Below are positions 36,041 to 45,370 of a DNA stretch of 64,000 nt, piece after piece; positions within the stretch are counted from its first letter, which is position 1, and every line of letters begins with the position of its first letter. The notes below the pieces were generated by a model, which had not been told where the DNA came from, ran no database searches, and worked only from the letters and a program-made list of their open reading frames with translations. Origin of the DNA: Novacetimonas pomaceti (GTDB lineage: Bacteria > Pseudomonadota > Alphaproteobacteria > Acetobacterales > Acetobacteraceae); contig NZ_NOXG01000003.1 in assembly GCF_003207955.1 (NCBI RefSeq), positions 124,001 through 188,000 of the forward strand, written 5' to 3'. A program made the position numbers and the translations under genes.

Positions 36041-36307
36041 TTTATGGCTCCTGCCATGCAAAGGATTGTTCTGTTACACTCAACACCCACGCGCGCGGCG
36101 GGGATATCGTCCCCGCTGCCGCGCGCGTCCTGCCCTGCCCGATACCGTCAATACGGCCCTCCGGACATGAGGCAGATCATGGAGGTTACACATATGTCAT
36201 CTTGGCCGTGAGGGGGGCGGGCATGAAAAAAGATGTAAATTCGGCATAACCGATGTTCGTGGCATCTTGCAAAAAGATCGCACATGCGCGAATCAGGGCC
36301 TGCCTGC

Positions 36308-36381
36308 GCGCCCGTAGCTCAATTGGTTAGAGCGGGCCGCTCATAACGGCTTGGTTGCGGGTTCAAGTCCTGCCGGGCGCA
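36308..36381 (+). tRNA. tRNA with anticodon CAU, probably tRNA-Ile2 (lysidine-modified)
   Basis: A full cloverleaf of 74 bases: acceptor GCGCCCG/CGGGCGC with A as discriminator, D arm GCTC/GAGC, anticodon stem GGCCG/CGGCT with loop CTCATAA, and T arm GCGGG/CCTGC with TTCAAGT. No CCA is encoded. The CAU anticodon allows Met or Ile. The loop CTCATAA and the variable segment TTGGTTGC match the Ile2 (CAU) type, which TilS modifies to read AUA, better than elongator Met. ettA follows 98 bases downstream. Confidence 0.85.
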
Positions 36382-36478
36382 GGCCCATGTTGCACGAACG
36401 CGGCCCTTTGCCGTAGGGGCCATCAACCATGTTCCTTGCACATTCCTATATCCTTCAGCTTTCGGGAGCCTGACCGTC

Positions 36479-38158
36479 ATGGCCGCCACGCAATATGTCT
36501 ATGTGATGAAGGACCTGACCAAGGCGTATCCGGGTGGGCGCGAGGTCTTCAAGGGCATCACCCTGTCCTTCCTGCCCGGCGCCAAGATCGGCGTCCTTGG
36601 TGTCAACGGCGCGGGCAAGTCCACGCTGCTGAAAATCATGGCGGGCATCGAAAAGGAATTCGGTGGCGAGGCCTGGGCCGCCGAGGGCGCGACCATCGGC
36701 TACCTCGAGCAGGAGCCCAAGCTCGACGAGAAGCTGACGGTGGGCGAGAACGTCGCCCAGGGCTTCGGGGAGCTGAAAAAGGCGGTCGACCGCTTCAACG
36801 AGATTTCGATGAAGTTCGCCGAGCCCATGTCCGACGAGGAGATGAACGCCCTGCTCGCCGAACAGGCGGAACTGCAGGAAGTCATCGACGCGGGCGACGG
36901 GTGGGAACTCGACCGCAAGCTTGAAATCGCGCTCGAGGCGCTGCGCTGCCCGCCGGCGGACAGCCCGGTGGACAAGCTGTCGGGCGGTGAACGCCGCCGC
37001 GTCGCGCTGTGCCGCCTGCTGCTGGAAAAGCCGGACCTGCTGCTGCTTGACGAACCGACCAACCACCTTGATGCCGAAAGCGTCTCGTGGCTGGAAAAGA
37101 CCCTGCGCGATTACGAAGGCACCGTCATGGTCATCACCCATGACCGTTACTTCCTCGACAACGTGACCAACTGGATCCTCGAAATCGAACGCGGCCGTGG
37201 CTATCCGTTCGAGGGCAACTATTCCTCGTGGCTGACGCAGAAGCGCAAGCGCCTGGCGCAGGAAGAAAAAGAGGAAAGCGCGCGCCAGCGCGCCCTGGCC
37301 GCCGAACAGGAATGGATCGGATCCTCCCCCAAGGCCCGGCAGGCGAAAAGCAAGTCGCGTATCGCGCGGTACGAGGAAATGCTGGCCCAGAGCGGGGAGA
37401 AGGCAAATGGCGTCGCCGACATCGTCATCCCGCCCGGCCCGCGCCTGGGCAGCACGGTGATCGAGGCGGAGCACCTGCGCAAGGGCTTTGGCAACCGCCT
37501 GCTGATCGACGACCTCAACTTCAAGCTGCCGCCGGGGGGCATCGTGGGCGTGATCGGGCCGAACGGCGCGGGCAAGTCCACGCTGTTCAAGATGATCATG
37601 GGCCAGGAACAGCCCGATGGCGGCGAACTGAAGATCGGCGATACGGTCAAGCTGGGCTATGTCGATCAGTCGCGCTTCAGCCTCGATGACAACAAGACCG
37701 TGTGGGAAGAGATTTCCGGCGGCACGGATGTCATCTATCTGGGCAAGCGCGCGGTGCCGTCACGCGCCTATGTCGGGGCCTTCAACTTCAAGGGGCCGGA
37801 CCAGCAGAAGAAGGTCGGCGTTCTGTCGGGGGGCGAGCGCAACCGCGTCCACCTTGCCAAGATGCTGCGGCAGGAAAGCAACGTCATCCTGCTTGACGAA
37901 CCGACCAACGACCTTGACGTCGATACGCTGCGCGCGCTTGAGGAAGCACTGGCGGAATTCGCGGGCTGTGCTGTCATCATCAGCCATGACCGCTGGTTCC
38001 TCGACCGTCTTGCGACCCATATCCTCGCCTTTGAGGGCGACAGCCATGTCGAATGGTTCGAAGGCAACTTCCAGGCCTATGAAGAGGACAAGCGCCGCCG
38101 CCTCGGGCCGGACGCCACCGAACCGGGCCGCATCAAGTACCGCCCGATCGAACGCTGA
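36479..38158 (+). CDS. ettA: Energy-dependent translational throttle protein EttA (ABC-F)
   Basis: The 559-residue ABC-F protein has two ATPase domains with Walker A loops GVNGAGKST (about 38-46) and GPNGAGKST (about 360-368), signature motifs LSGGERRRVALCRLL and LSGGERNRVHLAKML, and Walker B DEPTNHLD and DEPTNDLD. Between them are the arm region and the P-site tRNA-interaction linker (LAQEEKEESARQRALAAEQ). EttA binds the ribosomal E site and gates the first peptide bond by ATP/ADP ratio. It is monocistronic and follows the tRNA. Confidence 0.95.
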   Translation: MAATQYVYVMKDLTKAYPGGREVFKGITLSFLPGAKIGVLGVNGAGKSTLLKIMAGIEKEFGGEAWAAEGATIGYLEQEPKLDEKLTVGENVAQGFGELKKAVDRFNEISMKFAEPMSDEEMNALLAEQAELQEVIDAGDGWELDRKLEIALEALRCPPADSPVDKLSGGERRRVALCRLLLEKPDLLLLDEPTNHLDAESVSWLEKTLRDYEGTVMVITHDRYFLDNVTNWILEIERGRGYPFEGNYSSWLTQKRKRLAQEEKEESARQRALAAEQEWIGSSPKARQAKSKSRIARYEEMLAQSGEKANGVADIVIPPGPRLGSTVIEAEHLRKGFGNRLLIDDLNFKLPPGGIVGVIGPNGAGKSTLFKMIMGQEQPDGGELKIGDTVKLGYVDQSRFSLDDNKTVWEEISGGTDVIYLGKRAVPSRAYVGAFNFKGPDQQKKVGVLSGGERNRVHLAKMLRQESNVILLDEPTNDLDVDTLRALEEALAEFAGCAVIISHDRWFLDRLATHILAFEGDSHVEWFEGNFQAYEEDKRRRLGPDATEPGRIKYRPIER

Positions 38159-38230
38159 TCGCCTGCGCGGCAGGGGCGACATGCCCCTGTCGCGGGCGTC
38201 CCCTGCACGTTACCGACAGGGGGAAACGAT

Positions 38231-38390
38231 CAGAGACCGTCTGGCAACAGACTGCTGATAAAAATTAAAAGTTTTTGGGTGTCGCCTTTTTTCAAAAAGG
38301 CGACGTCTTACGAAGCTTTTTGAAAAAAGCTTCACCAAAAACTTTTATGATTTCAGGATGTTATTGGATTACCCTGTTCCAAACGGCTTC
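38231..38390. repeat. Dispersed palindromic repeat, copy 6
   Basis: Between convergent ettA and the small lipoprotein gene. The core has GTCGCCTTTTTTCAAAAAGGCGAC, GAAGCTTTTTGAAAAAAGCTTC and the outer AAAAGTTTTTGGG/CCAAAAACTTTT pair. The left end carries GAGACCGTCTGG; the right end ends in CCAAACGGCTTC. Confidence 0.92.
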
Positions 38391-38422
38391 CCCTCGGGCG
38401 CCGGGTTCAGCGTCCTTTCGTC

Positions 38423-38764
38423 CTATCGGCAGACATGGCGGTTGCCGTCCGCCCCGATATAGGTCCCGGTCTGCGGGTCGAAACAGGCATTGGCCGCGCA
38501 ACTGCTCCGCAAGGGGGTGATGTCGGGATGGATCGACGCGCCAATGGCATTGGCCTCCCGCGCGGCATGGCCGCATAACGGCGTATCGGCGGGGGCGGAC
38601 GGATCGTTCACCAGCACGGGTTCCGACGGGGTGACCGCCGCCGCCACGGGGGGCGTCGCCGGCGCCGGAGGATGGTGATGCGCCGCGCAGGCCGACAGCA
38701 GGCCGACGGATGCCACACGCGCCAGCATGCCCGTCAAGCCACGCCACGCCCCGCGCCGTTTCAT
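38423..38764 (-). CDS. Small putative lipoprotein
   Basis: A product of about 113 residues starting MKRRGAWRGL with a signal ending at a lipobox LLSAC (Cys near residue 26). It is followed by a His/Pro-rich segment and a C-terminal domain with four Cys residues (PLCGHAAREANAIG, SSCAANACFDPQTG, HVCR), which may form disulfides in the periplasm. The start at this ATG is chosen because it gives a complete signal. It lies 38 bases after the xseA stop and may be co-transcribed. No family recognised. Confidence 0.7.
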   Translation of the reverse strand: MKRRGAWRGLTGMLARVASVGLLSACAAHHHPPAPATPPVAAAVTPSEPVLVNDPSAPADTPLCGHAAREANAIGASIHPDITPLRSSCAANACFDPQTGTYIGADGNRHVCR

Positions 38765-38802
38765 GTTCACGCTCTGCCCTGGCACTGCTCTTTCCTTTAT
38801 CA

Positions 38803-40263
38803 TCACAGGTCCAGACGTCCCTGCATGCTCCGTGTATCACGCTCGGCACGGGCGGCGACCTCCCCATCGACAAAGGTCATGATGACCTGTGCGCCGGGGC
38901 GGACTTCCGCCGCCTGCGTCAGCGGCCGCCCCCCACGGTCGCGCACCAGCACGTAGCCACGTTCCAGCACCGCGCGTGGCGACAGGGACTCCAGCCGTCC
39001 GCCTTCCCCCTGGACGCGGGCGCGCTGTTCACGCAGCAGCGCCAGCACGGCGGACGCGGACGGACGCAGCGAGCCGACCCGGTTGCGCCGGTCCCGCAGG
39101 TATTGCGGCCCCCCGCGCGCCAGACCCGCGGATGCCAGCATCAGGCCGGAGCGTTTCAGCGCGATGATCGTGGCAGGCGTCGGCAGGCGGTCACATGCCG
39201 CCTGAAGCCGGGCGCGCCGCCGTTCCAGCAGGGCAGGCAACGCCATGTCGAGGCGATAGCTGCGATCGTCCAGACGGATGCGCGCGGTTTCCAGCAGCGA
39301 GGGCAGGTCCGGCAGTCCCGCCGCCGCCCGTCCCAGCCGCGCCCGCCCGAGCTGGAGCACGCGTTCCAGCCCGTTCGACAGGCGCGCCATGCGGTGCGAC
39401 AGGTCGGCCTCCAGCTCCGCGCGGACCGGTACGGCCATTTCCGCTGCCGCCGTGGGGGTTGGCGCGCGCCGGTCGGACACGAAATCCACCAGCGTCGTGT
39501 CCGTTTCATGCCCGACCGCAGAAATGACCGGGATGGTGCATGCCGCCACCGCGCGCAGCACGGATTCGTCGTTGAAGGCCATCAGATCCTCGAGCGAGCC
39601 ACCCCCACGCGCCACGATCAGGACATCCGGACGCGCCAGCCCCGATCGCCCATCGATCCGGTCGAATCCCGCCACAGCCTCGGCAATGCGCTGGGCCGCC
39701 CCCTCCCCCTGCACCGGCACGGGCCAGACCAGCAGGTCACGCGGGAAACGGCGGGCGATGGTGGTGCGGATATCGTGCAGCACCGCGCCCTGCGCCGATG
39801 TCACCACCCCGATGACACGCGGCAGGAAAGGCAGCGGACGCTTGCGGTCCGCATCGAACAGCCCTTCCTCCCCCAGACGCAGGCGCAGGCGTTCGATCCG
39901 CGCCAGAAGCGCGCCTTCGCCCGCATATTCCAGGCGGTCGATCACCATCTGGTAGGACGAACGCTCCCCATAGGAGGAAATCTTGCCCGTGGCGATGACC
40001 TCCACCCCGTTTTCGGGCTTCAGCCCAAGGCGCGAGACGCTGCCGCGCCAAACGACGGACGACAGCTTTCCCTTTTCGTCCTTGAGGGAGAAATACAGAT
40101 GGCCGGATGAATATCGCTTGAATTCCGTGATTTCGCCGCGCACACGGATACGTCCGAAGGTATTTTCAAGCGTGCTCCGGATCGCACCCGATATTTCGGA
40201 TACGGAATATTCCGCTATATTGCTGGCGCCGGGCGCGCCGGGTGGGAAGCTGGGTTCATGCAT
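38803..40263 (-). CDS. xseA: Exodeoxyribonuclease VII large subunit
   Basis: XseA with XseB degrades single-stranded DNA to acid-insoluble fragments. From the ATG at MHEPSFPPGAPG the protein has 486 residues: an N-terminal OB fold (YSVSEISGAIRSTLENTFG, then FKRYSSGHLYFSLKDE) and the exonuclease core with VARGGGSLEDLMAFNDESV, SAVGHETDTTLVDFVSDRRAPTP. A C-terminal coiled coil follows. The frame runs on for over 350 codons upstream, but that part lies opposite purD and is not coding. It is divergent from purD with a 64-base gap that must hold both promoters. Confidence 0.93.
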   Translation of the reverse strand: MHEPSFPPGAPGASNIAEYSVSEISGAIRSTLENTFGRIRVRGEITEFKRYSSGHLYFSLKDEKGKLSSVVWRGSVSRLGLKPENGVEVIATGKISSYGERSSYQMVIDRLEYAGEGALLARIERLRLRLGEEGLFDADRKRPLPFLPRVIGVVTSAQGAVLHDIRTTIARRFPRDLLVWPVPVQGEGAAQRIAEAVAGFDRIDGRSGLARPDVLIVARGGGSLEDLMAFNDESVLRAVAACTIPVISAVGHETDTTLVDFVSDRRAPTPTAAAEMAVPVRAELEADLSHRMARLSNGLERVLQLGRARLGRAAAGLPDLPSLLETARIRLDDRSYRLDMALPALLERRRARLQAACDRLPTPATIIALKRSGLMLASAGLARGGPQYLRDRRNRVGSLRPSASAVLALLREQRARVQGEGGRLESLSPRAVLERGYVLVRDRGGRPLTQAAEVRPGAQVIMTFVDGEVAARAERDTRSMQGRLDL

Positions 40264-40327
40264 GCCCCGAAGGTATGATAGAGACGCGCATCCCGAAAGG
40301 GCGGATTGCAAACAGGAGAATTGATTC

Positions 40328-41614
40328 ATGCGGGTGCTGCTGGTCGGATCGGGGGGGCGTGAACATGCCATGGCAGCGGCGATTGCCCGTTCACCCCTGC
40401 TGGATGCGCTGTTCATCGCGCCGGGCAACCCCGGCACCGCCGCGCTGGGCACCAATTGCGACGTCCGCGCGGACGATGTGGCGGGCCTGATCAAACTTGC
40501 GCGCGATGAACGCATCGACCTTGTGGTCCCCGGCCCCGAGGCCCCGCTGGTGGCCGGACTGGCCGATGCGTGCGCGCAGGCCGGCATCGCCTGCGCGGGG
40601 CCATCGCGCGCGGCGGCGGAGCTGGAGGGCAGCAAGACCTTCACCAAGGAAATCTGCGACGCTGCCGGCATCCCCACCGCGCGCTGGGCACGGTTCGACA
40701 ATGCCGCCGACGCGCTGGCGCATGTGCGGGCCACGGGCGCGCCGATCGTGGTCAAGGCCGACGGCCTTGCGGCGGGCAAGGGCGTGATCGTCGCGCAGGA
40801 CCTGGACGAAGCCGAAACCGCCATCCGCGACCTGATGACCGACGCCACGATGGGCGACGCGGGGCGCACGGTGGTGATCGAGGAATGCCTGGTGGGCGAC
40901 GAGGTCTCGCTTTTCGCCTTCTGCGCGGGCGAGGACGCGGTGCTGATCGGCGCGGCGCAGGACCACAAGCGGATTGGCGATGGCGACACCGGCCCCAACA
41001 CCGGCGGCATGGGCGCGGTTTCCCCGCCCACCGGATTTGACCGCGCGCGGCAGGAGGCGGCGCTGGATACGATGGTGCGTCCCATGCTGCGCGAGATGGC
41101 GCGGCGTGGCACGCCGTTCCACGGCATCATCTTCGCCGGGCTGATGCTTACGCCCACGGGCGAAAAGCTGATCGAATATAACGTGCGGCTGGGCGATCCC
41201 GAAGCGCAGGCCCTGCTGATCCGCCTGCAAAGCGACCTGCTGGCCGCCCTTGCCGCCGTTGCGAGGAACCGGCTGGCGGAAACGGACATCCGCTTTTCCG
41301 ACGAAGCCTCCATCAGCGTGGTCATGGCCGCGCGCGGCTATCCGGGCAGGCCGGTGACCGGGGGCGTGATCGAAGGGATCGCGACGGCGGAGGAAATGCC
41401 GGGCGTGCGGGTGTTCCAGGCGGGCACGCGCCTTGATGCCGAAGGACGGCTGGTCGCCGCAGGCGGACGGGTGCTGGCGGTCTGCGCCACCGGCGACACG
41501 CTGCAACAGGCACGCGAACGCGCCTATGCCGGGGTGGGCGCGATCCGCTGGCAAGACGCGATCTGGCGCCATGATATCGGCGCGCGCGCGCTGGAACGCA
41601 TGGCTGGCACCTGA
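40328..41614 (+). CDS. purD: Phosphoribosylamine-glycine ligase (GARS)
   Basis: PurD joins phosphoribosylamine and glycine with ATP, the step after PurF. The 428-residue length is standard. Signatures are MRVLLVGSGGREHAMAAAI at the N-terminus, the ATP-grasp core FTKEICDAAGIPTARWARF and VVKADGLAAGKGVIVAQ, and MGAVSPPTGFDRARQ with the typical LGDPEAQALLIRLQSDL segment. It is divergent from xseA. purF lies 22 kb upstream in a separate operon. Confidence 0.97.
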   Translation: MRVLLVGSGGREHAMAAAIARSPLLDALFIAPGNPGTAALGTNCDVRADDVAGLIKLARDERIDLVVPGPEAPLVAGLADACAQAGIACAGPSRAAAELEGSKTFTKEICDAAGIPTARWARFDNAADALAHVRATGAPIVVKADGLAAGKGVIVAQDLDEAETAIRDLMTDATMGDAGRTVVIEECLVGDEVSLFAFCAGEDAVLIGAAQDHKRIGDGDTGPNTGGMGAVSPPTGFDRARQEAALDTMVRPMLREMARRGTPFHGIIFAGLMLTPTGEKLIEYNVRLGDPEAQALLIRLQSDLLAALAAVARNRLAETDIRFSDEASISVVMAARGYPGRPVTGGVIEGIATAEEMPGVRVFQAGTRLDAEGRLVAAGGRVLAVCATGDTLQQARERAYAGVGAIRWQDAIWRHDIGARALERMAGT

Positions 41615-41637
41615 CGGGAAGGCTCCCTTTTCCCGTC
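41613..41637 (+). terminator. Hairpin at the purD stop
   Basis: GACGGGAA-ggctccctt-TTCCCGTC begins inside the stop region of purD and forms an eight-base-pair stem. It lacks a clear T tract; the next gene (MFS) begins about 60 bases later. Confidence 0.35.
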
Positions 41638-41699
41638 CCCCCGCCCTTTCCACGAACGTCCCGATCCCGGCCCGCCGGCGCCCAGAATAGCGACATGTC

Positions 41700-43085
41700 A
41701 TGCCCCGCGATAAAAAGATACTGATCGAAGGAGAGGGCCTGCATGGCGCGGCCCGGGTACAGGCGATGTGCGCGGTCGCGCTGTCGGTCCTGCTGGCGCT
41801 GCTGGATTACGCCATCGCCAACGTGGCACTGCCGACCATCGGGGCGGACCTGCACATCTCGGCCGCGTCGGCGGTCTGGATCATCAATTCGTACCAGCTG
41901 GCCAGCGTGATCGCGCTGCTGCCCACGGCGGCGCTGGGCGCGCGGATCGGGTTCGGCCGGCTGTGCCAGATCGGGCTGGTGCTGTTCATCGTCTCATCCC
42001 TGTTCTGCGGGCTGTCGCATTCGCTGCTGGCGCTGTCGCTGTCACGCGCGGTGCAGGGCATCGGTGGCGCATGCATCATGAGCGTCAGCATCGCGCTGAT
42101 CCGTTTCATCTATCCCCATGAAATCATCGGGCGCGGCATCGCCCTGAACGGCGTCATGGTCGCCCTTGGCGTCGGGGCGGGGCCGACGGTGGCGTCCATC
42201 ATCCTGTCGGTGGCGACATGGCCATGGCTGTTTTACATCAATATCCCGCTGGGCCTTGCCGCACTGGTGCTGGCGCTGATGTCCCTGCCGCGCACCCCCA
42301 CGCAGAAGGGGACGTTCGACGGAGCCAGCGCGGTCCTCAACGCCCTCGCCTTTGGCGCGATCATCCTGGCGGGCGATTCCATTGCGCACCATGCAAGCAC
42401 CCTGCAGGTGTGCGCCTTTGCCCTGACCGGCGTCGTGTCGGGCTGGCTGCTGGTCCGGCGGCAGAAGGGACAGGCCCACCCCATGTTTCCCGTCGACATG
42501 CTGCGCATCCCGCCTTTTCGCACCGGGGTCAGCATCGGGTTCCTGGCCTTTGTCTCCTCCAACCTGTTCATGGTTTCCTTCCCCTTCACGCTGCAGAACC
42601 TGTTCCATTGTCCGCCCGCGGTGGTCGGGCTGCTGATGACGCCATGGCCGGTGGGCATCATGCTGGTCGCACCCGTCATCAGCAGGCTGAGCGATCAGGT
42701 CCCCGCGACGATCCTGTCGTCGATCGGGCTGTTCACCACCTCGATGGGATTCCTTGCGCTGTACATGCTGCCCGCCGCGCCGCACTGGTTCGACATTGTC
42801 TGGCGGGTGGGGCTGGCGGGCATGGGATTCGGCATTTTCCAGCCCCCCAACAACCGCATCATGATGGTAACGGCGCCGGCCGGGCGTTCCGGCAGCGCCA
42901 GCGGCATGGTCCAGGTCTCCCGCCAGTGCGGACAGGCGACCGGGGCGATGCTGGTGGCGATGACCTTTGGCCTGATCGCGTGGCAGCCGTCCATGCGGTG
43001 CCTGCAGTTCGCGTGCGTTGTCGCCTTCCTCGGCATGCTGCTCAGCGCGTCGCGGCTGTTTTCCGGGCAGGAAGAACAGGCCTGA
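41700..43085 (+). CDS. MFS transporter of the DHA2 (14-helix) type
   Basis: The 461-residue protein has about 14 hydrophobic helices and the DHA2 patterns LDYAIANVALPTIGADLH, WIINSYQLASVIALLPTAA, GARIGFGRLCQIGL and the motif C-like LNGVMVALGVGAGPTVASII. DHA2 pumps usually export drugs, dyes or metabolites by proton antiport. No regulator or adaptor gene is next to it, so the substrate is unknown. It is tandem with purD and converges on the guanine deaminase-like gene, with a palindromic repeat between. Confidence 0.9.
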   Translation: MPRDKKILIEGEGLHGAARVQAMCAVALSVLLALLDYAIANVALPTIGADLHISAASAVWIINSYQLASVIALLPTAALGARIGFGRLCQIGLVLFIVSSLFCGLSHSLLALSLSRAVQGIGGACIMSVSIALIRFIYPHEIIGRGIALNGVMVALGVGAGPTVASIILSVATWPWLFYINIPLGLAALVLALMSLPRTPTQKGTFDGASAVLNALAFGAIILAGDSIAHHASTLQVCAFALTGVVSGWLLVRRQKGQAHPMFPVDMLRIPPFRTGVSIGFLAFVSSNLFMVSFPFTLQNLFHCPPAVVGLLMTPWPVGIMLVAPVISRLSDQVPATILSSIGLFTTSMGFLALYMLPAAPHWFDIVWRVGLAGMGFGIFQPPNNRIMMVTAPAGRSGSASGMVQVSRQCGQATGAMLVAMTFGLIAWQPSMRCLQFACVVAFLGMLLSASRLFSGQEEQA

Positions 43086-43089
43086 GAAT

Positions 43090-43200
43090 ATCGTGCAATT
43101 TTAAACGTTTTCGGATGTTGCCTTTCATTTGAAAAGGCGACGTCTTTCGAAGCTTTTTGCAAAAAGCTTCACCAAAAACTTTTGATTTTCATCAATCTCC
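43090..43200. repeat. Dispersed palindromic repeat, copy 7
   Basis: Between convergent MFS and deaminase genes. The core hairpins (TTGCCTTTCATTTGAAAAGGCGA and GAAGCTTTTTGCAAAAAGCTTC) and the right arm CACCAAAAACTTTT are present; the first hairpin is imperfect and the outer terminal motifs are lost. Confidence 0.85.
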
Positions 43201-43230
43201 GACGGGGGCTGACCGGCGTCGCGCGTCACC

Positions 43231-43737
43231 TCATGGGTTCGCGGCGCGGGTCCAGAACCCCGCATGCGCGCGCCCGGCTTCGTCCTCCAGCACGGGACCA
43301 ACGACGCTGACCTTTCTCTGTCCCCGGGCGAAGACCTCGCGACACGGCAGGGAAAAGGTCGGGTTTTCCGGATGATCCCCGGTGCGGAGCAGAAGCCCGT
43401 GTTCCGACAGGGCATAGACGACGCGGCCGATCCCGGTCCAGTAAACCGCGCCCGCGCACATACAGCAGGGCTCGGCGCTGCTGTATAACGTGCATGCCGC
43501 CAGTTCGCCGGCCGTCATCCGCCGCGCGGCATCGGCCACCGCGACCAGTTCGGCATGACGCGTCGGATCACCCCCCGGCGGCACGGAATCATTAATCGCG
43601 CGGGTAACGACACGCCCGTCCGCATCCGCGACCAGCGCGCCAAACGGATGCCGCCCCATGGCGCGGGCGCGTTCGGACAGGGCAATCGCCTCGCGCAGCA
43701 ACGCCATGTCCCGCGCGGACAGATCCGCCACCTTCAT
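43231..43737 (-). CDS. Nucleoside deaminase, guanine deaminase-like
   Basis: The 168-residue CMP/dCMP-deaminase-fold protein has the zinc motifs HAE (in TRHAELVAVADAARR) and PCCMC (SSAEPCCMCAGAVYWTG). The overall match is to bacterial guanine deaminases and not to TadA. The ATG overlaps the permease stop by four bases, and together they form a purine salvage operon: uptake of xanthine, uracil or guanine, then deamination of guanine to xanthine. The exact substrate is an inference. Confidence 0.87.
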   Translation of the reverse strand: MKVADLSARDMALLREAIALSERARAMGRHPFGALVADADGRVVTRAINDSVPPGGDPTRHAELVAVADAARRMTAGELAACTLYSSAEPCCMCAGAVYWTGIGRVVYALSEHGLLLRTGDHPENPTFSLPCREVFARGQRKVSVVGPVLEDEAGRAHAGFWTRAANP

Positions 43738-45077
43738 GAAAGCTGCTGCGCGTTATCGGGATCAAGCTCCTCCTCCAGCGTGGGAATCCGCTCCCCGATC
43801 ACAAGGTTGAGCAGCACCGCCGAACAGACGCACAGGAACACCCCATTATCCAGGAACAGCCGCGTGACGCCGCTGGTATGGGCGAACAATGTGGGGCACG
43901 ACATCGGCAGCATGCCAAGCCCCATGGATACCGCCGCGATCATGCCGTTGCGTGTCCCGGCAAAGCGCACATGCGACAGTTCACGGATACCCCCCACGGC
44001 CGTCATGCCGAACATCACCAGTGCGCAGCCCCCCAGAACCGGCGCGGGCATCGCCGCGATCACCGCCCCCAGTTTCGGAAACAGGCCCAGCACGATCAGC
44101 ACGACGCCCGCCGCCGCCACGACAAAGCGGCTTTTGATATCCGTCATCGCGATCAGGCCGGTATTCTGCGTAAAGGCGTTATAGGGGAAGCTGTTGAAAA
44201 TCCCGCCCAGCATGGTGGACAGCCCATCGGCGCGAAAGGCGGCGATCAGCGTATCCTCGTCCACCCGGCGGTCGATGATGCGGCCCACCGCGATGCAGTT
44301 GCCGGTCGTTTCGGCAAGGATCACCAGCATCGTCAGCGTCATGATGATGATGGGCATGACGTGGAAGGTCGGCACGCCAAAGGCCATCGGCATGCTCAGG
44401 GCGAACCACGGCGCGTCATGCACGGCCTGGAAGTGGCCCATCCCGCAGGCAATCGCCACGATGCTGCCCACCACCAGGCCAAGCAGCACGCTGATGTTGG
44501 AGACAAAACCCGAAAACCCGGCATAGACCGCAAGTGTCACCGCCATCGTCACACCGCCAAGCACGAGATTGGCGGGCGCGCCGAATCCCGGGTCCGATGG
44601 CGTCCCGCCCCCCAGCCACACCCCCGCGACCGGGATCAGGGTCAGGCCGATGACCGTCAGCAGGCAACCGGTCGCCACCGGCGGGAAAAACCGCATCAGC
44701 CGCCCCAGCGCCGGCGCCAGCAGGAGCGTGCATCCCCCCGCCCCGATGATGGCGCCGAAAATCGCGCTGTTCCCATAGGATTTCCCGATCATGATCATGG
44801 ATGCCAGCGTCACGAAGGAAGATCCCTGCACGATCGGCAGGCGTGAGCCGATCCTGCCGATCCCGACCGTCTGGATGATCGTGGCGATGCCCGACGTCAT
44901 CAGCCCTGAATTGATCAGGGTAATTGTCTGGTTCATGTCCAGACCCAGCGTCACGCTGAAAATCAGGGGTACGGCCACGGTGCCCGAATACATCACCAGC
45001 GCGTGCTGCAGCCCGAAAGTAAACAGTATGCCCAGCGGAAGGATTTCATCAACCGGATCGGGTTTACGGTGCTGCAT
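43734..45077 (-). CDS. NCS2-family nucleobase (uracil/xanthine-type) permease
   Basis: The permease is 447 residues from the ATG at MQHRKPDPVDEILPLG, which has AGGGAT six bases upstream; the frame extends 31 codons further. It has 14 predicted helices and the NCS2 marks VQGSSFVTLASM, LGLVVGS and FTQNTGLIAMTDIKSR near the C-terminus. NCS2 members import uracil, xanthine or urate with protons; sequence alone does not decide which. The coupled deaminase gene favours a purine such as guanine or xanthine. Confidence 0.9.
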   Translation of the reverse strand: MQHRKPDPVDEILPLGILFTFGLQHALVMYSGTVAVPLIFSVTLGLDMNQTITLINSGLMTSGIATIIQTVGIGRIGSRLPIVQGSSFVTLASMIMIGKSYGNSAIFGAIIGAGGCTLLLAPALGRLMRFFPPVATGCLLTVIGLTLIPVAGVWLGGGTPSDPGFGAPANLVLGGVTMAVTLAVYAGFSGFVSNISVLLGLVVGSIVAIACGMGHFQAVHDAPWFALSMPMAFGVPTFHVMPIIIMTLTMLVILAETTGNCIAVGRIIDRRVDEDTLIAAFRADGLSTMLGGIFNSFPYNAFTQNTGLIAMTDIKSRFVVAAAGVVLIVLGLFPKLGAVIAAMPAPVLGGCALVMFGMTAVGGIRELSHVRFAGTRNGMIAAVSMGLGMLPMSCPTLFAHTSGVTRLFLDNGVFLCVCSAVLLNLVIGERIPTLEEELDPDNAQQLS

Positions 45078-45202
45078 GGTGATCCCTGCTTTCAGCATCA
45101 CGGTAAAATACGACCTGCCCGCAATGGAGATGCGATACCCCAGGAACACGATGTGTCCGCCGGGGATCATGGCTGGTCATGGGAAATATGGCAGGCCGCC
45201 CC

Positions 45203-45370
45203 CTCAGGGGCTGTTTGAAAAGGCAGGCCCGACAATCCCCTGAAACCATAAGGGTTCCTGATGAGGCTTTTTCCCAAAAGCTTCGAAGGATGCCGCCTTC
45301 CTGAAAAAAGGCGGCACCCGGAACCCTTTTGTTATTTTCTGGCACGAGGCTGTTTTCAAACAATCTCTCA
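45203..45370. repeat. Dispersed palindromic repeat, copy 8, contributing the receptor stop codon
   Basis: Between the permease start and the TonB-dependent receptor end, both on the minus strand. Ends are CAGGGGCTGTTTGAAAAGG and TTCAAACAATCTCTCA. The right end contains TCA, the complement of the receptor's TGA stop. The hairpins are diverged (GCTTTTTCCCAAAAGC and GCCGCCTTCCTGAAAAAAGGCGGC). Confidence 0.9.

Noticed and set aside
36308..36381. Elongator tRNA-Met as an alternative for the CAU tRNA
   Set aside because: The loop and variable arm resemble Ile2 (CAU) more closely, though Met cannot be fully excluded without identity-element analysis.
40264..41325. Extension of the xseA frame upstream of its ATG
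   Set aside because: It runs opposite purD and is Ser/Arg/Ala-rich; the OB fold begins at the chosen start.
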